From positions 1 to 44,445 of the forward strand of contig JAHRHA010000039.1 in the NCBI GenBank assembly GCA_020027875.1: a stretch of 44,445 nucleotides of DNA, read 5' to 3'. Both the position numbers and the translations under genes were made by a program. Below the pieces are notes generated by a model. It searched no databases. It saw nothing but the letters and a program-made list of their open reading frames with translations, and was not told the DNA's origin. The DNA comes from Micromonosporaceae bacterium. Lineage in GTDB: Bacteria; Actinomycetota; Actinomycetes; Mycobacteriales; Micromonosporaceae. How positions within the stretch are numbered: position 1 is the stretch's first letter; each line of letters opens with the position of its first letter. Of the stretch, positions 24,067 through 33,090 are shown in pieces.

Positions 24067-25089
24067 ATGACCGTGTTACCCAGCCAACCGCTCGGCCGCA
24101 CCGGAATGCAGCTCAGCACCGTCGGGCTTGGCGCCTGGGCGATGGGCGGCCCAGGCTGGGAGGCCGCGTGGGGACCGCAGGAGGACGCCGACTCGATCGC
24201 CACCATCGTGCACGCCGTCGAGAGAGGTGTGAACTGGGTTGACACCGCGCCGATCTACGGTCGCGGCCACTCCGAAGAGGTGGTTGGCCGGGCACTCGCC
24301 GCGCTCCCGGCGGACGATCGGCCCCACGTCTTCACCAAGTGTGGACTGTGGTGGGACGACACAGACCCGATGGCACCGCCTGCGCGTGACACCCGTCGGA
24401 TCCGTCGGGAGGTGGAGCACTCGCTCACCCGGCTGAGCGTCGAACGAATCGACCTGTACCAGGTGCATTGGCCACCCTTCGACATTCCGGTCGAGGAGTA
24501 CTGGCCGACCATGGTCGCGATGCGTGCCGAGGGCAAGGTGCGTGCCATCGGAGTGTCCAATTTCGACACGGCGCAGCTGGCCGAGGCCGAGGCGCTCGGC
24601 CACGTCGACAGCCTCCAGCCGCCGCTGTCGCTGCTGCGCCGCACCGCGGTTGATGCGGAGATCCCTTGGTGCGCGGCGAACGGCACCGGCGTGATCGTCT
24701 ATAGCCCTTTGGAGTCCGGCCTGCTGAGCGGGGCGTTCGACGCCGGCCGGGCCGGCTCGTTGCCGGCATCGGATTGGCGGGCCACCGCACCTGAGTTCGC
24801 CGGTGCCGCGCTTCGGCGCAATCTCGCGCTCGTAGAAGCGCTGCGCCCGATCGCAGCCCGCCATGGCGTCAGCGTGGCGGCGGTGGCGATCGCCTGGACG
24901 CTCGCGCAGCCGGGTGTCACCGGCGCGATCGTGGGCGCGCGCTGCCCGACCCAGGTCGACGGCTGGCTCCCGGCCGCCCGGCTCGCGCTCACCGCGGACG
25001 ACCTCGCCGAGATCGACGCCGCGATCGTCGCGCGCCACGGCGTAGCCGCCTCGGACCTCGGTGGCATCGAGCAGATCGGAGGTTCATGA
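24067..25089 (+). CDS. Aldo/keto reductase
   Basis: The 340-residue protein has the AKR barrel signature: LGRTGMQLSTVGLGAWAMGG, GVNWVDTAPIYGRGHSEEVV (catalytic Asp and Tyr), HVFTKCGLWWDD (Lys), RIDLYQVHWPPFD (His) and the cofactor-binding C-terminal QPGVTGAIVGARCPTQVDGW. NADP(H) use is typical. In this operon it could oxidise a sugar such as L-arabinose or L-fucose to the lactone, or reduce a keto intermediate. It begins 14 bp after the U32-like gene and its stop overlaps the next start (ATGA). Confidence 0.9.
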   Translation: MTVLPSQPLGRTGMQLSTVGLGAWAMGGPGWEAAWGPQEDADSIATIVHAVERGVNWVDTAPIYGRGHSEEVVGRALAALPADDRPHVFTKCGLWWDDTDPMAPPARDTRRIRREVEHSLTRLSVERIDLYQVHWPPFDIPVEEYWPTMVAMRAEGKVRAIGVSNFDTAQLAEAEALGHVDSLQPPLSLLRRTAVDAEIPWCAANGTGVIVYSPLESGLLSGAFDAGRAGSLPASDWRATAPEFAGAALRRNLALVEALRPIAARHGVSVAAVAIAWTLAQPGVTGAIVGARCPTQVDGWLPAARLALTADDLAEIDAAIVARHGVAASDLGGIEQIGGS

Positions 25090-26105
25090 TGCGCGCCTAC
25101 GTGGTGGAGAGCCCCGGTAGGCACGGCCTGGCCGAACTGCCCGAGCCCGTGCCGGGCCCCGGCGAGCTGCTCGTCGCACCCGCCGCGGTCGGCGTCTGCG
25201 GCTCAGACCTCGAGTTGGTCGACGGCCGGCGGCCCGCCGAGTACGTGCGCTATCCGGTGATACCCGGCCACGAATGGGCCGGGCACGTCGTGGCCTGCGG
25301 CCCCGGCGTCGTCGGGATCGAGCCGGGCATGCCGATCGTCGCCGAGGGCGTGCGTGCCTGCGGCCGGTGCGCGCGCTGCGCGGAGGGGCGCAACAACCTC
25401 TGTTCGGCGGAGTACGCCGAGACGGGGTTCACCCACCCGGGTGCGCTGGCCGATCGGCTGGTCGTACCTGCCCACCTCGCCCATCCACTCTCGACGCAGC
25501 GTCCGGTCGCAACCGCCGCACTCATCGAGCCGGCTGCCTGCGTGGCCACAGGACTCCTGGAAGTGGGCATACCGCGCGCCGGTTCGCGAGTTGCGGTCGT
25601 CGGTGATGGCCCACTCGGCCTGCTCGCCGTCTCCCTGCTGCGGCTTACCTCCCCCCGGGAGCTCCTGCTGGTTGGCTCGCGGCCGCAGCGCATTGAGCAC
25701 GCCACCCGCATCGGCGCGACCGCCACCGTGCGGCGCGACCAGGTAGAGGGCACCGGCGGGTACGACATTGTGGTCGACTGCACGAATTCGGCGGCCGGTG
25801 CCGCGGCGGCGCTCGGTCTCGCCCGCCGAGCGGGCACGGTCGTGCTGCTGGGCATCTCCGGCACCGGCACACCCGCGGTTGATCCGGACGTCATCAGCCT
25901 CGGCAATCTCCGCGTCCAGGGCATCTTCGCCGCCTCCCGTGCGGCGTGGCGGTGGCTCGTCGAGCTGTACGGCGCGGGACTCTTCGACCCGTCGCCACTC
26001 ATCACGCACCGCTTCGAACTCGGGCGGGTCGACGAGGCGTTCGCCGTCCTCGCCGATCGCAACGCCGGCGCGCTCAAGGTTCTCGTAGAGCCGAACAGCG
26101 CATGA
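25086..26105 (+). CDS. Zinc-dependent alcohol/sorbitol-type dehydrogenase (MDR)
   Basis: The 339-residue protein contains VGVCGSDLELVDG (catalytic zinc Cys), YPVIPGHEWAGHVV (His-Glu), CGRCARCAEGRNNLC (four structural-zinc cysteines), RVAVVGDGPLGLLAVSLL (NAD(P)-binding Rossmann) and YDIVVDCTNSAAGAAAAL. It is a medium-chain polyol or sugar dehydrogenase. ATG 25086 overlaps the preceding TGA; a second ATG follows at 25089. Likely role in the operon: oxidation of a sugar or polyol, complementing the aldo/keto reductase. Confidence 0.9.
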   Translation: MMRAYVVESPGRHGLAELPEPVPGPGELLVAPAAVGVCGSDLELVDGRRPAEYVRYPVIPGHEWAGHVVACGPGVVGIEPGMPIVAEGVRACGRCARCAEGRNNLCSAEYAETGFTHPGALADRLVVPAHLAHPLSTQRPVATAALIEPAACVATGLLEVGIPRAGSRVAVVGDGPLGLLAVSLLRLTSPRELLLVGSRPQRIEHATRIGATATVRRDQVEGTGGYDIVVDCTNSAAGAAAALGLARRAGTVVLLGISGTGTPAVDPDVISLGNLRVQGIFAASRAAWRWLVELYGAGLFDPSPLITHRFELGRVDEAFAVLADRNAGALKVLVEPNSA

Positions 26106-26932
26106 CCGGCGTTACCCTAACCTGGCTCGGCCAGGCTGGGTTCCTGCTACGCGGTGGCGGCGCCACCGTACTAGTCGACCCCTTCTTGTCCAACGTGGAC
26201 GAGCGCCGGATTCCGCCCCCGCTGGACCCGACAACGCTGTCTGATGTGGACCTTGTGCTGTGCACCCACGAACACTGGGATCACCTGGACGGCCCGACGG
26301 TGGCCGCTGTGACGATGGCCTCTCCCGATGCGCGCGTCGTCGTGCCGGCACCCGTCGCCGATCAGGCGGTCGCCGCTGGCGTGCCAGCGCAGCGCGTCGT
26401 GGGCGCGGTGGCGTACGAGCCGTTGACCGGCCTCGCCATTTCGGTCACCCCGGTGCCGGCCTGTCACGGCGTCGATGTCGCCGACGCCTACAACTTTGGA
26501 CAGGACCTGTCCGGCGGGCTGGTCCGCTACCTCGGGTACGTGCTGGAGTTCGCCGATGTTCGCGTCTATCACGCCGGAGATACGACCTGGTGGCCGGGCC
26601 AGGAGCGGGTGCTGCGCGACCTCGGGGTCCACGTCGCGTTGCTACCGATCAACGGCCGCGACGCCGTCCGCGAGGCGGCCAACATCGTGGGCAATCTCGA
26701 CCACCGGGAGGCGGCCCTGCTCGCCGCGGCGGCCGGTGTCGAACTCCTCGTGCCGATGCACTGGGACATGTTCGAGGCCAACCGCGGCTTCCCCGACCAG
26801 CTTGTCGCGGTCATCGAGCGGCTCGGGCTCGACGTGCCCACGCTCGTGCCCCGCATCATGCGACCCTTCCATTTCATGCCAGCCGGCCAGGTCACTCCAG
26901 CCGGCCAGGTCACTCCAGCCGACACCGGATAA
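26102..26932 (+). CDS. MBL-fold hydrolase, UlaG-like putative lactonase
   Basis: LTWLGQAGFLLRGGGATVLV and LCTHEHWDHLDGPT (the HxHxDH metal site), VYHAGDTTWW and ELLVPMHWDMFEANRG identify a metallo-beta-lactamase-fold hydrolase close to UlaG, the L-ascorbate-6-phosphate lactonase. In this setting hydrolysis of an aldonolactone made by the two dehydrogenases is a reasonable inference. ATG 26102 overlaps the previous TGA. The C-terminus carries an exact 18-bp tandem duplication (PAGQVT twice) before the stop, outside the conserved domain. It converges on the IclR gene 10 bp downstream. Confidence 0.87.
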   Translation: MTGVTLTWLGQAGFLLRGGGATVLVDPFLSNVDERRIPPPLDPTTLSDVDLVLCTHEHWDHLDGPTVAAVTMASPDARVVVPAPVADQAVAAGVPAQRVVGAVAYEPLTGLAISVTPVPACHGVDVADAYNFGQDLSGGLVRYLGYVLEFADVRVYHAGDTTWWPGQERVLRDLGVHVALLPINGRDAVREAANIVGNLDHREAALLAAAAGVELLVPMHWDMFEANRGFPDQLVAVIERLGLDVPTLVPRIMRPFHFMPAGQVTPAGQVTPADTG

Positions 26933-26941
26933 CCCTCTTGG

Positions 26942-27739
26942 TCACCCGTGCGCCGATACGCCGGCCACGAAGCGGCGGTGGCCGAGCCGTTCGGAGAGGG
27001 CCTGGGCACCACCGCGGATGAGGTCCGTCCACGTGGCGCCCCGCTCCTCTGTCCAGCGCAGCGCCGGCACCGAGATGCTCATGGCTGCAACGATGCGGCC
27101 GGTGTGGTCGCGCACCGGAGCAGCGACACACCGGACCGAGTCGTTGGACTCGCACTCGTCGTACGCAACGCCCTCAGCCCGCACCGTGGCAAGGTGCACG
27201 CGCAGCTTGGCGACGGTGGAGATGCTGTTGGGCGTCATCGCCGGCAGCGCCTGCCCGCGCGGGTACGTCACGGCGAGGGCCTCCTTGGTCAGCCCGGAGA
27301 GCAGCATCTTGCCCACTGCCGTGCAGTGCGCCGGCAGGCGGCGGCCGACGGCGGAGACCATTCGGACTGGGTGGGTGCTGTCGACCTTTGCCACGTACAC
27401 CACCGAGTCACCGTCGAGGACCGCGATGTGGACGGTCTCGTCGCAGGCTGCGGCGATCTCGGCGGCCGCCTCCTGCGCCTCACGTACCAGATCCAGCCGG
27501 TCGGCGAACTGGCTGCCGAGCTGGAAGAGCCGCAAGCCGAGCCGGAACCTGATGGGCCCGCCGGCGACCGCCTCGAGGTATCCGCGGTCCACGAGGGTCG
27601 TCACCAACTCGTGGACGGTGGTCCTGGGCAGATCGAGGCGCTCGATGATGTCCGGTGCGGACAGCGTCGGCCGGTCGAGGAACAGCTCAAGGATGTCCAA
27701 TGCCCGACTGAGCGCGGGAACGGCACGACCCATCATCAC
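26942..27739 (-). CDS. IclR family transcriptional regulator
   Basis: The 265-residue protein has the N-terminal winged HTH (ALSRALDILELFLDRPTLSA, IIERLDLPRTTVHELVTTLV) and the GAF-like effector domain (VHIAVLDGDSVVYVAKVDST, LPAHCTAVGKMLLSGL, SVRCVAAPVRDHTGRIVAAM). IclR proteins bind small carbon-source metabolites and control catabolic genes. It follows the dehydratase gene by 13 bp on the same strand and so is probably co-transcribed with it. Likely targets are the U32-AKR-ADH-MBL operon and the divergent dehydratase/dehydrogenase promoter at 28938-29012. Confidence 0.92.
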   Translation of the reverse strand: MMMGRAVPALSRALDILELFLDRPTLSAPDIIERLDLPRTTVHELVTTLVDRGYLEAVAGGPIRFRLGLRLFQLGSQFADRLDLVREAQEAAAEIAAACDETVHIAVLDGDSVVYVAKVDSTHPVRMVSAVGRRLPAHCTAVGKMLLSGLTKEALAVTYPRGQALPAMTPNSISTVAKLRVHLATVRAEGVAYDECESNDSVRCVAAPVRDHTGRIVAAMSISVPALRWTEERGATWTDLIRGGAQALSERLGHRRFVAGVSAHG

Positions 27740-27752
27740 TCACCCGACCCCA

Positions 27753-28937
27753 TTAGACGCTGGCCTCGCCGGATGGCGGCACTGGGCCGCTGTTGCGTCG
27801 CTCCCAACCCTCGGCCATCAGGTTGAAGTGTGCCCGGGTACGAGGCCGGGCAGCGGCCGCCGCGCGGTCGAGTTTCACGCCGAGTCCGGGCGCGGTGGGC
27901 AGTCGGAAGCACCCGTCTGCTGGGTCCACGCTCGGCGCGCCCTCGACGATCTCGGACAGCCATGGATCGGCGAAGTCGTTGAAGTGCTCCAGCACCTTGT
28001 AGTTGCCGCAGGCGATCGCGAAATGAAGGTTGGCGGCGGTGCCGACGGGTCCACAGACGTTGTGTGGCGCCATCAACAGACCGTATGCGCCCGCCCACCC
28101 TGCGAGCTTCTGGATGGCGGTCACGCCACCGAAGTGGGTCAGGTCGGCCTGCACGATGTCGACAAGTCCCTGCTCGAACATCTCGCGGAACTCCGACAGC
28201 TCGTGTACCCGTTCGCCGGTAGCGATGGGCAGGGTCGTGCCCGCGCGTACGCGGCGCAGGGCCGAAACGTGGTACGGCGGCACCGGCTCTTCGATCCACT
28301 CTGGACGATAAGGCTCCAGCGCACGGGCTGCCGCGATCGCGGTGGCGGCGGTGAATCGGCCGTGCATCTCCACCATCAGCGCGACGTCAGGGCCGACCGC
28401 CTCCCGGATCGCGGCGACAATGTCGACGGCGACGCCGAGCTGGCGGTGGTCGAGCTCGGCGGTGGCCGAGCCGAACGGGTCGACCTTGAGTCCGCGGTAC
28501 CCCCGCTCCACGACGCGCCGGGCCATGTCGGCGTACGACATCGGGTGCCGGTCGCCCTGGTACCAGCCGTTGGCGTAGGCCGGCACCCGGTCGCGGAACG
28601 CGCCACCGAGCAGCCGCCAGACCGGCACCCCGAGAGCCTGGCCTATCAGGTCATGACACGCCTGGTCGATGCAGGCGAGCGCGGTCTGTGTCACCTCGCC
28701 AGCACGCCCGTACTCCTCCCAGGAGAAACGCCAGGCGAGGCGCTCCGTGTCGAAGGGGTCGGCCCCGATGACGTAGCGACCCGCGAGCTCGGTGACGCAG
28801 GCGAGCAGTGTGTCGGTCTTATTGAGCATGCGGGCCTCACCAACGCCACGCAGGCCGTCATCGGTGACGAGCTCGACGAAGGTGAGCTCGCGCCAGGGAG
28901 TCCCAACGACCACAGTGGAGACGCCAACGATCTTCAC
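27753..28937 (-). CDS. Enolase-superfamily sugar-acid dehydratase (mandelate racemase type)
   Basis: From GTG 28935-28937 (GGAGAG 5 bases upstream) the 394-residue enzyme shows the capping domain (VELVTDDGLRGVGEARMLNK, DPFDTERLAWRF), GYRGLKVDPFG (KxDxF, catalytic Lys/Asp strand), VALMVEMHGRF, EWIEEPVPPYH, LPIATGERVHE and LMAPHNVCGPVGTAAN (His of the 7th strand). This fits dehydratases of galactonate, gluconate or pentonate type that make 2-keto-3-deoxy acids. The open frame extends 25 codons further upstream without similarity. The start faces the ALDH gene 75 bp away. Confidence 0.92.
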   Translation of the reverse strand: MKIVGVSTVVVGTPWRELTFVELVTDDGLRGVGEARMLNKTDTLLACVTELAGRYVIGADPFDTERLAWRFSWEEYGRAGEVTQTALACIDQACHDLIGQALGVPVWRLLGGAFRDRVPAYANGWYQGDRHPMSYADMARRVVERGYRGLKVDPFGSATAELDHRQLGVAVDIVAAIREAVGPDVALMVEMHGRFTAATAIAAARALEPYRPEWIEEPVPPYHVSALRRVRAGTTLPIATGERVHELSEFREMFEQGLVDIVQADLTHFGGVTAIQKLAGWAGAYGLLMAPHNVCGPVGTAANLHFAIACGNYKVLEHFNDFADPWLSEIVEGAPSVDPADGCFRLPTAPGLGVKLDRAAAAARPRTRAHFNLMAEGWERRNSGPVPPSGEASV

Positions 28938-29012
28938 GAGACTCTCCGCCCCATCGCCGTGGTCATGCCGGCCATCATGCAGGATCCATACGAACAGCGG
29001 CAAGGATGTCAC
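28938..29012. promoter_or_regulatory. Divergent promoter region, dehydratase/ALDH
   Basis: These 75 bp separate the divergent dehydratase and aldehyde dehydrogenase starts and must contain both promoters if those starts are right. CATGCCGGCCATCATGCAGG lies centrally and includes short inverted elements (GGCC, CATG), but I can define no firm operator. Confidence 0.35.
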
Positions 29013-30614
29013 ATGAGTGCGCGTTCAATCCCGTCGGAGGAGTGGGTCGTGACCGTTGGATTTGATCAAGGGATGAATCCCGCCACCGGCGAGCCGGTCG
29101 GCGCTCCGGTGCCGCACACGACGGCCGCGGAGGTGGACCGGGTGTGCCGCGAGGCCGCCGCGGCGGCGCCCGCGCTCGCCGGCATGCCGATCCCGGCCCG
29201 CGCCGAACTGCTGCGCGCCGCTGCCCGGGCGATGGAGCGCGCTCGCGGGCAGATTGTTGCCGTCGCCGACCAGGAGACCGGGCTCGGCGCTACCCGTCTC
29301 GGCAGCGAGCTGACCCGGACGGTCGGGCAGCTCGAGTTGTTTGCCGACGCGGTCATTGAGGGCTCGGTCCTGGAGATCGTGATCGATCTGCCGGATCCAT
29401 CGGCCCGCCCGGCGCCGAGGCCGGACCTGCGACGAATGTTGGTGCCGCTCGGCCCGGTGGCGGTCTTCGCGGCAAGCAACTTTCCGCTCGCGTTCTCCGT
29501 CGCCGGCGGCGACACCGCGAGCGCGCTCGCCGCCGGGTGCCCGGTAGTGGTCAAGGCTCACTCCGGCCATCCGGGACTGTCGGTCCTCTGTGGACAGCTG
29601 GTGGGCGAGGCGCTCACGCGCGCCGGCGCGCCCGCCGGCAGTATCGGCCTGGTCCACGGCACCGACGCGGGGCGAGCGCTGGTCACCCATCCGGCCATTG
29701 CCGCGGGTGGCTTCACCGGCTCGCAGGCCGCCGGCCGGGCCCTCTTCGACCTCGCCAGCCAGCGGCCCGACCCAATCCCGTTCTACGGCGAGCTCGGCTC
29801 CCTCAACCCGACCGTGGTGACGCCCGGCGCGGTGGCAGCGCAGGGGGCCGAACTGGCCGCCGGCTTCGTGGGGTCGCTCACGCTCGGCGCTGGGCAGTTC
29901 TGCACCAAGCCGGGGCTGCTGTTCCTGCCCAAGGGCCATGACCTCGACGCCGCCCTGGCCGACGCACTACGGTCGGCCACCGTCGGGCCGCTGCTCAACG
30001 CGCGCATCCGCATCGGGTATCTGCAGACCGCAGCCGCCCATGCGTCGGTGCGCGGGACCCGCCCGATCGTGCCGGTCACCGACGTGTCTGCGGCCGGATA
30101 TCGGGTGGCGCCACAGCTCCTGGCCGTACCCGCCACCGAGCTTGTCGCGAACGCCGACACGCTGCTGGAGGAGTGCTTCGGCCCGGCGGCGCTCGTCGTC
30201 GAGTACGGCGACGCCGACGACCTCGACCGAGCGCTCGGCGCGCTACCTGGCAGCCTCACGGCGACGCTGCACGCCGATCCAACCACCGAGGCCGATGTGG
30301 CACGGCGGCTCATCGGCTGGTTCACCGCGCGCGCCGGTCGCATCGTGTGGGCGAGCTGGCCCACCGGCGTCGCTGTGACGTGGGCGATGCAGCACGGTGG
30401 GCCCTGGCCGGCCACCACCGCATCGATCCACACCTCAGTCGGGATCACCGCGGTGCGCCGGTTTCAGCGGCCCGTGGTCTACCAGGGGTTGCCCGAACCG
30501 TTGCTGCCGGAGCTGTTACGCGACGACAACCCGCTCGGCATCACGAGGCGAATCAACGGCGTACTCTCCGCCGGACCGGTGCTGGCAGCCCGCGATCTTC
30601 CGGCGCCGGCCTAG
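29013..30614 (+). CDS. Aldehyde dehydrogenase, alpha-ketoglutarate-semialdehyde type
   Basis: The 533-residue protein carries VAVFAASNFPLAFSVAGGDT, PVVVKAHSGHPG (cofactor Lys), GGFTGSQAAGRALFDLA, FYGELGSLNPTVV (general-base Glu near 260) and GAGQFCTKPGL (nucleophilic Cys near 297). The NFP-AFSVAGGDTASALAAGCPV block is characteristic of NADP-linked KGSADH enzymes, which oxidise 2,5-dioxopentanoate to 2-oxoglutarate, the last step of non-phosphorylative pentose and glucarate pathways. ATG 29013 is accepted; a second start within 18 codons is possible. It follows a divergent promoter, and the importer operon lies downstream behind an operator. Confidence 0.9.
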   Translation: MSARSIPSEEWVVTVGFDQGMNPATGEPVGAPVPHTTAAEVDRVCREAAAAAPALAGMPIPARAELLRAAARAMERARGQIVAVADQETGLGATRLGSELTRTVGQLELFADAVIEGSVLEIVIDLPDPSARPAPRPDLRRMLVPLGPVAVFAASNFPLAFSVAGGDTASALAAGCPVVVKAHSGHPGLSVLCGQLVGEALTRAGAPAGSIGLVHGTDAGRALVTHPAIAAGGFTGSQAAGRALFDLASQRPDPIPFYGELGSLNPTVVTPGAVAAQGAELAAGFVGSLTLGAGQFCTKPGLLFLPKGHDLDAALADALRSATVGPLLNARIRIGYLQTAAAHASVRGTRPIVPVTDVSAAGYRVAPQLLAVPATELVANADTLLEECFGPAALVVEYGDADDLDRALGALPGSLTATLHADPTTEADVARRLIGWFTARAGRIVWASWPTGVAVTWAMQHGGPWPATTASIHTSVGITAVRRFQRPVVYQGLPEPLLPELLRDDNPLGITRRINGVLSAGPVLAARDLPAPA

Positions 30615-30663
30615 GCGACCCGTCCCTGCATCCCCCAGCATCCCCCAGCATCTCAATACGGAA

Positions 30664-30684
30664 ACGATTGTATGCAATCGTATG
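30664..30684 (+). promoter_or_regulatory. LacI-type operator upstream of the importer operon
   Basis: ACGATTG-TATG-CAATCGT (30664-30681) is a perfect 7-bp-arm palindrome about 100 bp before the binding-protein gene. The 12-mer TGCAATCGTATG (30673-30684) recurs exactly, inverted, 29 bp upstream of the lacI-type gene (37106-37117), which argues that this regulator binds both. The opposite strand also shows TGCATACGAT TGCATACAAT, a 10-bp near-direct repeat. Confidence 0.7.
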
Positions 30685-30779
30685 CAGTCTGCGGTACGGT
30701 CCGACTTGCCCGGCGTCCGCACCTTGGCATCCCGCACTGTCCGGTCAGGCCGGGTCCACTCGACATGGAGGAGCTCGGG

Positions 30780-32093
30780 ATGAGGAGTCGTCTCAAGTGG
30801 TCTGTCTTCCTGACCGCGACGATCCTGACCGTCGCGGCCTGTAGCCGGGGGGCTGACACGCCGCCCAGCGCCGGTCAAGGCCCGCCAGCAACCACGTCAT
30901 GTGCCAGCACGGGCGAGCTCACGATGTGGGAGCGCTCGGGCGGTAACAAGCAGATGGTGGACATGCTCGTCGAGGCCTGGAACACCAAGAACCCCACGTG
31001 CAAGATCAACCTCACCTACATTCCGCACACGGAGATGGTGGGGAAGATCGCCCAGGGGATCGCATCCGGCGACGTACCCGACCTGATGGGCATGGATCTC
31101 ATCTACGCCCCGCAGTTCGAGAAGGCGGGTCAGCTGGTTGACCTCACCGACCGGATCAGCAGTTGGCCAGAGCTGCAGACGGCCAGCAAGGGGCACATGA
31201 CGGTCGCGACGTTCGAGAACCGGCTGTACGGCGTCCCCCTCTACGCCGACGTATCGGCACTCTTCTACAACAAGGATCTCTTCACCAGGGCCGGACTCGA
31301 CCCCAACAAGCCACCGACGAGCCTGACCGAGCTACGTACCTATGCCGACAAGATCACCGCGTTGGGCGGCGGCATCAAGGGCTACTACCTGCCCGGCAAC
31401 TGCGCTGGCTGCAACATCTTCACCGTCGGTCCGCTGATGTGGGCGTCCGGTGCCAAGATCGAGTCGGCCGCCCCGGGAGACGAGCCGCTCACCGGCGACG
31501 GGGTCAAGCAGGTGCTCCAGTTCACCCGCGACATGGTCAAGTCCGGCAATGTGCACGAGGGCGACCGGACCGAGAACGGCGAGACCTTCCACCTACAGTT
31601 CGGCTCCGGCAAGGTCGGCATGATGGGGACGGGAAACTTCAACATCACGCTGGCCCGTCAGCAAAACCCGAAGATGAACTTCGGCATCGGTCTGCTGCCC
31701 GGGGTTGGGCCGAACTCCTCGGCCTCGTTCATCGGCGGCGACCTGGTCGTCGTGCCGAAGGGCAGCACGCGGGTGGACGACGCGGTCAACTTCATGAAGT
31801 TCCTGCTCTCGGATGACGTGCAGGTTGAGGTGTACGCAAAGGCGCTCAACCTGACCACTCGCAGCGACATGGTCAACAACAAGTACTTCACTGCCGAGCC
31901 CCTCGTCCAGGATGTGGCCAAGGCGCTCACCGTCGGCCGGACTCCGTACACGCTGACGTTCTTCGAGCAGATCAACTCACCGCAGGGTCCGTGGCTGCGA
32001 ATGCTGCAGCGTGCCTACTACACCAACGACAGCCTCGACACGATCATCGCCGACGCCAAGAAGGAGATGAAGGCCATCTCCGACCAGTCATAG
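30780..32093 (+). CDS. ABC transporter sugar-binding lipoprotein
   Basis: ATG 30780 is preceded by GGAGG at 8 bases; an in-frame ATG at 30765 is less well placed. The signal peptide ends FLTATILTVAAC, with the lipidated Cys at 21. The mature part reads ELTMWERSGGNKQMVDMLVE, GIASGDVPDLMGMDLIYAPQ, YGVPLYADVSALFYNKDLFT, MGTGNFNI and AFLSD-like FMKFLLSDDVQVEVYAKALN, a family 1 extracellular solute-binding protein for carbohydrates. No ATP-binding gene is in this operon, so a shared MsiK-type ATPase encoded elsewhere is likely (inference from related systems). 437 residues. Confidence 0.93.
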   Translation: MRSRLKWSVFLTATILTVAACSRGADTPPSAGQGPPATTSCASTGELTMWERSGGNKQMVDMLVEAWNTKNPTCKINLTYIPHTEMVGKIAQGIASGDVPDLMGMDLIYAPQFEKAGQLVDLTDRISSWPELQTASKGHMTVATFENRLYGVPLYADVSALFYNKDLFTRAGLDPNKPPTSLTELRTYADKITALGGGIKGYYLPGNCAGCNIFTVGPLMWASGAKIESAAPGDEPLTGDGVKQVLQFTRDMVKSGNVHEGDRTENGETFHLQFGSGKVGMMGTGNFNITLARQQNPKMNFGIGLLPGVGPNSSASFIGGDLVVVPKGSTRVDDAVNFMKFLLSDDVQVEVYAKALNLTTRSDMVNNKYFTAEPLVQDVAKALTVGRTPYTLTFFEQINSPQGPWLRMLQRAYYTNDSLDTIIADAKKEMKAISDQS

Positions 32094-32118
32094 AGTTCGG
32101 CGACAGTTGTTCCTCTTC

Positions 32119-32170
32119 GTGTCCACCGGGGTCGGATTGCTCTCCATAGGAGTCCGCCCCCGGTGGACAC
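32119..32170 (+). promoter_or_regulatory. Long intercistronic hairpin between binding protein and permease
   Basis: GTGTCCACCGGGGTCGGA (32119-32136) pairs with TCCGCCCCCGGTGGACAC (32153-32170), 17 of 18 positions, around a 16-base loop that itself contains CTCC/GGAG. It begins 26 bases after the binding-protein stop. Such structures commonly stabilise or partly terminate the upstream message so that the binding protein outnumbers the permeases. No T-tract follows. Confidence 0.75.
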
Positions 32171-32211
32171 GTACGACGCCCACGGTCCGCGCGGTTCAGG
32201 GTGGAGGTCGG

Positions 32212-33090
32212 ATGCGCCGCAGCCTGCGAGGCCGGCTGGTCGGGATCGCCTACCTGGCCCCGGCGTTAATCTTCGTGCTGGCCTTTACCGCGTACCCGCT
32301 GGGCCAGATGGTCTGGATGTCGTTGCACAACTGGTCCCTGATCACCCCGCCGAGGTATGTGGGACTCGGCAACTACGAGCGAGCGTTCTCCGACACCCAG
32401 TTCTGGGTCTCCTTCCTGTTCACACTCAAGTACACCGCACTCATCACGCCGGTACTTATCGTCGGCGGGTACGCATTGGCGCTGCTGACCTCGCAGAACT
32501 CGCCGCTGCGCAGGTTCACCCGGACCGTCGTGTTCATCCCGGTCGTCATCGGCCTGGGGGTGTCGAGCCTCCTCTGGTACTGGTTATTCAGCACCGATTT
32601 CGGCCTGGTGAACCGGATCTTGCTTGACCTCGGGCTCATCTCCAAACCCGTCCTGTGGCTGGGGGTGGACGCCGATACGTCCAACCTGGCGATCAGCACG
32701 TCCGTCGTGTGGAAGGTCATCGGTTTCGGGATGATCCTTTTCGTCGGCGCGATCCAGGCGATCCCCAGCGAGATCACGGAAGCCACCCTGGTCGATGGCG
32801 CCAGCTACCGGCAGCGCGTGACCCGAGTGATCCTGCCGTTGACGCTGCGGACGGTGCTGCTCGTCACGCTGGTGAGCGTTATCGGCTCGCTGCTCGCGTT
32901 CGATCAGTTCTACATCATGACCGCCGGGCAGCCGCAGAACGAGACCGCGACCTCCGTCTTCTACGTGTATCTGAACTCCTTCCCCTATCTGAAGCTCGGC
33001 TATGGAGCGGCCCTGTCGTTGGTCCTGGCGCTGACCATCCTCGCCTTCACCGTCATCCAGTTGCTCCTCACCCGCCGGAGCCACTCGTGA
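32212..33090 (+). CDS. ABC sugar transporter permease 1 (MalF/UgpA type)
   Basis: GTGGAGGTCGG precedes ATG 32212; the open frame from 32107 overlaps the hairpin. The 292-residue protein has six membrane segments beginning LVGIAYLAPALIFVLAFTAY and the cytoplasmic EAA loop ITEATLVDGASYRQRVTRVILPL-type sequence near residue 190. DQFYIMTAGQPQNETAT is typical of the first permease of carbohydrate importers. Its TGA overlaps the GTG of the second permease. Confidence 0.93.
   Translation: MRRSLRGRLVGIAYLAPALIFVLAFTAYPLGQMVWMSLHNWSLITPPRYVGLGNYERAFSDTQFWVSFLFTLKYTALITPVLIVGGYALALLTSQNSPLRRFTRTVVFIPVVIGLGVSSLLWYWLFSTDFGLVNRILLDLGLISKPVLWLGVDADTSNLAISTSVVWKVIGFGMILFVGAIQAIPSEITEATLVDGASYRQRVTRVILPLTLRTVLLVTLVSVIGSLLAFDQFYIMTAGQPQNETATSVFYVYLNSFPYLKLGYGAALSLVLALTILAFTVIQLLLTRRSHS

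Noticed and set aside
26881..26920. Tandem 18-bp repeat (CCAGCCGGCCAGGTCACT) as a regulatory element
   Set aside because: It is inside the MBL gene and codes PAGQVT twice in frame; a simple in-frame duplication at a variable C-terminus.
26475..29012. Very long rightward frame continuous with the ALDH gene
   Set aside because: Only the part from 29013 matches a family; the upstream 2.5 kb is Ser/Arg-rich and overlaps the MBL, IclR and dehydratase genes.
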